From: Desmonostoc muscorum FACHB-395
GTDB lineage: Bacteria; Cyanobacteriota; Cyanobacteriia; Cyanobacteriales; Nostocaceae
Assembly (NCBI RefSeq): GCF_014698035.1
Contig: NZ_JACJSF010000016.1
Span: 1-64,000, forward strand
DNA length: 64,000 nt
Reading direction: 5' to 3'
Under the pieces are notes generated by a model. It did no database searches. It was not told where the DNA came from and saw nothing but the letters and a program-made list of their open reading frames with translations. Positions within the stretch are counted from its first letter, which is position 1, and every line of letters begins with the position of its first letter. Both the position numbers and the translations under genes were made by a program. Positions 60,478 through 64,000 of the stretch are shown in pieces.

Positions 60478-63309
60478 GTGAAGAATCGGAAAGAGTTTCA
60501 TGAAAAGGCAAATTCTCACATAAAGAAAGCCGGATTCTTCATTTTAAGTTTTAACTTTTTAATTTTAAATAGTTATAGTATTTTGCCAGTCACGGCAGCG
60601 ACTGAAGAACCTGTATTGAGCGTAGTGCATAGCCAAGAAAATGCGAATCAATGGACAGGGATAACTGATCGCTTGCAGACAATCGGGGTGAAATATTGTG
60701 TAATTCCACTAACAGATGTCAAGAGTGGTGCAGATTGGGGCGATCGCCGGGTATTATTTTTGCCAAATGTCGAGACATTAACACCAACCCAAGCGATCGC
60801 TCTTGAAGAATGGATGAGTAAGGGAGGGCGCTTGATTGCTAGCGGCCCCATAGGTAGTTTGTCATCGCCAGGAGTACGGCAGTTATTGCGATCGCTCTTG
60901 GGAGGTTATTGGGGATTCAGCCTCAGTGAAATAGAACAGATCAAGCCCACAAAAACCAAGATTCCAGAATGGGCAAATCAAACTGAACTCTTTGGCAAAA
61001 TCCGCGGCGGCGTTGTGATTCCTAATGATATGGGCACTGAATCTCCTGCTGTTTGGAATTCCAAAGATAATCCAGCCGCAGTAGTGACAACTGAGCGTAC
61101 CACCTTTTTGGGCTGGCGCTGGGGAACAGATACAGCCTCAGCCGCCGAATTAGATAATGCCTGGTTAAAAGCTTCTATCAATCATTATTTGACAGCGCTA
61201 GCACCATCGAATCGGATGAAAAAAATAGTGGGAGGTTCCCCAAACTGCTCTACAACAGTAGCGGCTGCACCGAGGGGGCAGGGGGTAGGGGAGCAGGGGA
61301 GCAGGGGAGCAGGGGAGCAGGGGAGTAGAGGGGCAGAGGGACAGACGAGTAGTTCATCTCCCTCATCTCCTCCTTCTAAAACTGCTACTGCTCCCATACC
61401 GAGAGCGCTTCCTATAGTTAAACCACCAAGTTCCCAAGAGGCCATTGATCAGCTGGAACAGGCGGTGCGTCTAGATGTTGCACCCAACTCCAATGAGCCG
61501 ATTGACAACAATCAAGCGATCGCTCTCCAGCAAGAGCTAGAAAATCTCATTGGCCGGGTGGAAAGCGCTCATTTAGCGGTGTCAGCCGATGCAGTTAAGG
61601 AAGGCGTTGGCATATCTGAGGGAAAACAGTCCTCTAGGCATCTGGAAACCTACAACTCCCAATCTGTCAAGGAGCAGCCAATACAACTAGCCTCAACTAA
61701 ATTGGGGGGGCTAGCCACAAGCAAAGACCAAGCCTTGGCACAAGTCAGGGTAATTGCCAAAAACTTACCCCAATTGATTGCCCAAAAAAACTATGCCCTA
61801 GCTCGTCAACAGTGGCTGGCGGCAAAGACAATTTTGTGGCAGCAGTTCCCAGTTGATCGGAGGTTGGCTCAACCAGAAATTCGGGCAGTTTGGTTAGATC
61901 GGGGGACGATTGTTCGTGCTGGTAGCAAGGCGGGACTAGCCCAGATTTTTGATCGCCTGGCCCAAACTGGAATTAATACTGTCTTCTTTGAAACTGTTAA
62001 TGCGGGCTATACCATTTATCCCAGCCAAGTTGCAAAAGAGCAAAACCCCTTAATTCGTGGGTGGGACCCACTGAAAGATGCGGTGAAATTAGCCCATGAG
62101 CGCGACATGGAATTACACGCTTGGGTTTGGACTTTTGCTGCTGGTAATCAACGGCACAATGAGATTATCAACGTTAGTCCAAATTATCCAGGGCCAGTAC
62201 TGGCGGCTCATCCCGATTGGGCAAACTACGATAATCTTGGCAACATGATTCCCGTTGGTCAGACTAAGCCATTCTTTGACCCAGCCAACCCCGAAGTGCG
62301 GCAATACTTACTCAAGCTGTACGAGGAAATCGTTACTCGTTATGATGTGGATGGTCTACAACTAGACTACATTCGCTACCCCTTTCAAGACCCATCAGCA
62401 GGTCGAATTTATGGCTATGGCAAAGCTGCAAGAGCGCAGTTTCAGCAACTTACTAGTGTAGATCCGATAAATATTTCTCCCAGCCAACTAGAACTATGGC
62501 AAAAGTGGACAACATTTCGTACTGAGCAAGTTGATAGCTTTGTTGCGAAAGTTTCAGAGCAGTTGCGACAAAAACGACCGAATTTGATTTTGTCGGTTGC
62601 AGTATTCCCTTTGCCAGAACAAGAGCGGATTCAGAAAATTCAACAAAACTGGGAAACTTGGGCAAGGCGGGGAGATGTAGATTTAATCGTTCCCATGACT
62701 TATGCTCTAGATACTTCTCGCTTTCAACGACTAGCCCAACCCTGGATCGCCTCTAAACAATTGGGAGCTACATTGTTAGTGCCAGGAATTCGCTTACTTT
62801 CTTTACCAACAATCGGGACGTTCGATCAACTCCAGTTAGTAAGAGACTTGCCAGTCAGTGGTTACGCACTCTTTGCCGCAGAGAATTTTAATAACGATCT
62901 ACAAAAACTTTTTATTAGTACCCAAGGCAGAGTTCAATCTACAAAAAGTGAACCGATTCCCCACCGCCAACCTTTTCAAACTGCCGCCATCCGTTACACC
63001 GCGCTGCAACGGGAATGGAAGTTTGTTTTCCAAAATGACCCACCAGAAAGACCTGCCCAGACAATATCAGATTTTAACAACCAGGCAGAAGTTTTACGCA
63101 GTGCTTTAAATCAGCTTGCTGCTTCCCCTTCTCCTGGTAATTTACTGGTGGCAAAAGCCTCCCTAACTCGATTCCAGTCTCAATTTCGAGTATTGATGAG
63201 CCAAGAAATTAAGTCGAATTCCTATCAAGTCAAAGTTTGGGAAAATCGGCTTGTAACTATAGAAAGACTATTGCGTTACGGCGAACGGCGGGTGCAGTTG
63301 CATCCCTAG
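60478..63309 (+). CDS. Secreted GHL10-type glycoside-hydrolase-like protein with in-frame G-rich repeat
   Basis: A 943-residue protein, GTG start at 60478 with GAGGAG seven bases upstream. Signal peptide or anchor about 15-41. Residues about 45-240 form a ThuA/glutamine-amidotransferase-like fold (RVLFLPNVETLTPTQAIALE). Residues 263-300 are a low-complexity linker (GEQGSRGAGEQGSRGAEGQ) encoded by a GGGGAGCA repeat. Residues about 465-800 are a GHL10 (DUF187) barrel: EIRAVWLDRGTIVRAG, ELHAWVWTFAAGNQRHNE and DVDGLQLDYIRYPFQDPSAG, the last with the likely catalytic acidic region. It probably cuts an extracellular glycan. The C-terminal 120 residues are helical and unknown. Confidence 0.85.
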   Translation: MKNRKEFHEKANSHIKKAGFFILSFNFLILNSYSILPVTAATEEPVLSVVHSQENANQWTGITDRLQTIGVKYCVIPLTDVKSGADWGDRRVLFLPNVETLTPTQAIALEEWMSKGGRLIASGPIGSLSSPGVRQLLRSLLGGYWGFSLSEIEQIKPTKTKIPEWANQTELFGKIRGGVVIPNDMGTESPAVWNSKDNPAAVVTTERTTFLGWRWGTDTASAAELDNAWLKASINHYLTALAPSNRMKKIVGGSPNCSTTVAAAPRGQGVGEQGSRGAGEQGSRGAEGQTSSSSPSSPPSKTATAPIPRALPIVKPPSSQEAIDQLEQAVRLDVAPNSNEPIDNNQAIALQQELENLIGRVESAHLAVSADAVKEGVGISEGKQSSRHLETYNSQSVKEQPIQLASTKLGGLATSKDQALAQVRVIAKNLPQLIAQKNYALARQQWLAAKTILWQQFPVDRRLAQPEIRAVWLDRGTIVRAGSKAGLAQIFDRLAQTGINTVFFETVNAGYTIYPSQVAKEQNPLIRGWDPLKDAVKLAHERDMELHAWVWTFAAGNQRHNEIINVSPNYPGPVLAAHPDWANYDNLGNMIPVGQTKPFFDPANPEVRQYLLKLYEEIVTRYDVDGLQLDYIRYPFQDPSAGRIYGYGKAARAQFQQLTSVDPINISPSQLELWQKWTTFRTEQVDSFVAKVSEQLRQKRPNLILSVAVFPLPEQERIQKIQQNWETWARRGDVDLIVPMTYALDTSRFQRLAQPWIASKQLGATLLVPGIRLLSLPTIGTFDQLQLVRDLPVSGYALFAAENFNNDLQKLFISTQGRVQSTKSEPIPHRQPFQTAAIRYTALQREWKFVFQNDPPERPAQTISDFNNQAEVLRSALNQLAASPSPGNLLVAKASLTRFQSQFRVLMSQEIKSNSYQVKVWENRLVTIERLLRYGERRVQLHP
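61273..61347. repeat. G-rich microsatellite inside the GHL10-type gene
   Basis: Tandem GGGGAGCA (8 bp, four perfect copies) with GGGGGCA and GGGGAGTAGA variants. The same units occur between genes at 55650-55718 and 57717-57770. Confidence 0.9.
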
Positions 63310-63323
63310 TGAAGAGGCATGGC

Positions 63324-63443
63324 AATACTTTTCGGATAAACCCAACAATCTCTCTTTTGGTCTTGGGAAAGCTTAAAGGGTAAGGAGTAAAGGCAAATTT
63401 AAACCCTTTCCATTTCCCCTTTCCCCCTTCACCGAAAAGTATT
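63324..63443. repeat. Long imperfect hairpin with 12-bp perfect ends
   Basis: AATACTTTTCGG (63324-63335) is exactly mirrored by CCGAAAAGTATT (63432-63443). The inside is a purine-rich arm (GGGAAAGCTTAAAGGG) facing a pyrimidine-rich arm (CCCTTTCCATTTCCCC). It lies 14 bases after the GHL10 stop and may end its transcript. Confidence 0.7.
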
Positions 63444-63703
63444 GAGAGGCAGGGGAGTAGGGGGAGATAAAAGGGACAAGGGAGAATCATTGAACAAGTT
63501 TCTTCTTTGTATCTTCCCAATTCAGAACTACCAGGATATAAGCCACTTTGTAATTCTTAACACAATTTTTGCTGTGTTTATATCCTAAATATTCCTATTT
63601 ATTTAGGGCCAAAATATTGGAGAATACTTAAATATAAGCAGCTTTAGATAACTATTTTTTGATATATAAAACTAGAGGTAACACCAGTATCAATACTGCT
63701 CAG

Positions 63704-63830
63704 TTAAGCATTTTAACTCGAAACTGGGTTTGGGAAAAGGTTAAAGGGTAAAGGTTAAAGGTTTTTCCTTTCCCCTTTAACCTTCCCGTTTTCCCCAAAA
63801 CCCGACAAGTATTGACACCAGTCTTAGTTC
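63704..63830. repeat. Second long purine/pyrimidine inverted repeat
   Basis: GGGTTTGGGAAAAGGTTAAA (from 63726) faces CTTTAACCTTCCCGTTTTCC (to 63794) and AAAACCC. Outside, AGTATCAATACTG near 63689 and CAAGTATTGACACCAG near 63807 extend the symmetry. Same style as the hairpin at 63324-63443. The rest of the 63310-63881 gap is AT-rich and without a gene. Confidence 0.65.
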
Positions 63831-63881
63831 ATTTGAGGTAGGATATCAAATTCTCGTTAAGAGACAATTACCCAAGTACAA

Positions 63882-64000
63882 ATGGTCACTAGCACGCGCT
63901 ATAGTACTGACAGACACGACAAATCGAATCACCTCATTGGAGTTTCTGTGAATAGTACCTCCCATGTAGCAAAAGTAGCATTGCGTGAGGGTGAAAGACG
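63882..64000 (+). CDS. Partial open frame at the right edge, hypothetical
   Basis: ATG at 63882 starts a frame open to the end of the window, 39 codons: MVTSTRYSTDRHDKSN, then HLIGVSVNSTSHVAKVAL and REGERR. The sequence looks coding (balanced, no low complexity), but I do not recognise it and the length is too short to be sure. No strong Shine-Dalgarno; ACAATTACCC precedes it. It needs the next part of the chromosome to be named. Confidence 0.5.
   Translation, partial: MVTSTRYSTDRHDKSNHLIGVSVNSTSHVAKVALREGER

Overview
The window is chromosomal DNA of a filamentous, Nostoc-like cyanobacterium. Four things point there: oxygenic photosynthesis genes (psbD, psbU, chlG, btpA, a PucC-type pigment transporter), cyanobacteria-only families (UPF0367, DUF2862, DUF3120, the PDZ-radical SAM family), very frequent HIP1 octamers (GCGATCGC), and many heptanucleotide and G-rich short repeats between genes. 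No complete insertion sequence, prophage, CRISPR array or rRNA operon is visible. One tRNA-Asn(GUU) is present.

Layout. 1-4.7 kb: 5' end of psbD (minus), UPF0367 and an ECF-type ATPase, a YacP/Rae1-like NYN RNase, tRNA-Asn, a PLP enzyme, and a probably truncated winged-helix-like gene. 4.8-7.2 kb: a BlaI repressor/M56 protease pair divergent from a comB-family gene, with two DNA dyads between them. 7.3-27.2 kb: one long minus-strand polysaccharide locus. In transcription order it holds an ABC exporter (Wzm, Wzt with a C-terminal cargo domain), a zinc-ribbon methyltransferase-like protein, a coiled-coil protein with two methyltransferase domains, a two-enzyme glycosyltransferase, a GT-C-like membrane protein, a GtrA-GT2 fusion, two nucleotide-sugar epimerase-like SDRs, three more glycosyltransferases and rfbA-rfbC-rfbD for dTDP-L-rhamnose. 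Together these would make, modify, cap and export a rhamnose-containing glycan by the Wzm/Wzt route.

27.2-33.4 kb: a decayed Uma2 gene, DUF2862, a Get3d-like ATPase with an alpha-crystallin-like tail, a large DUF4347/lectin/FG-GAP surface protein with 153-bp repeats, then a repeat-rich scar with a frameshifted transposase remnant. 33.4-39.1 kb: chlG, a small membrane protein, a zinc MDR dehydrogenase, an unknown protein, an IMPase-family phosphatase and a PucC-type transporter. 39.2-43.7 kb is accessory: an Rpn/DUF2887 nuclease-like gene, a HEPN-like protein, a small protein, an aldo/keto reductase and an intact Uma2 gene. 43.9-49.7 kb: DEAD-box helicase, rimO, btpA and a VKOR-thioredoxin fusion. 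50.4-53.6 kb: a CHASE2-PAS-GGDEF cyclase and a tiny secreted peptide ending in a GSGTR-type motif. 53.9-64 kb: nadB, psbU, DUF3120, uppP, the PDZ-radical SAM protein, a GHL10 glycosidase-like secreted protein carrying a G-rich microsatellite inside its reading frame, and the start of a further gene at the right edge.

The observations I rate highest are: (i) a possible chain-length ruler and capping module (two methyltransferase domains around a coiled coil built of 42-bp repeats, beside Wzt with a cargo domain); (ii) an accessory beta domain that I see at opposite ends of two neighbouring glycosyltransferase-locus proteins; (iii) the CHASE2 cyclase next to a secreted motif peptide; and (iv) short repeats that sit on start codons, replace ribosome-binding regions, or lie in frame inside genes. 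All functional statements come from reading motifs by eye; no searches were run.
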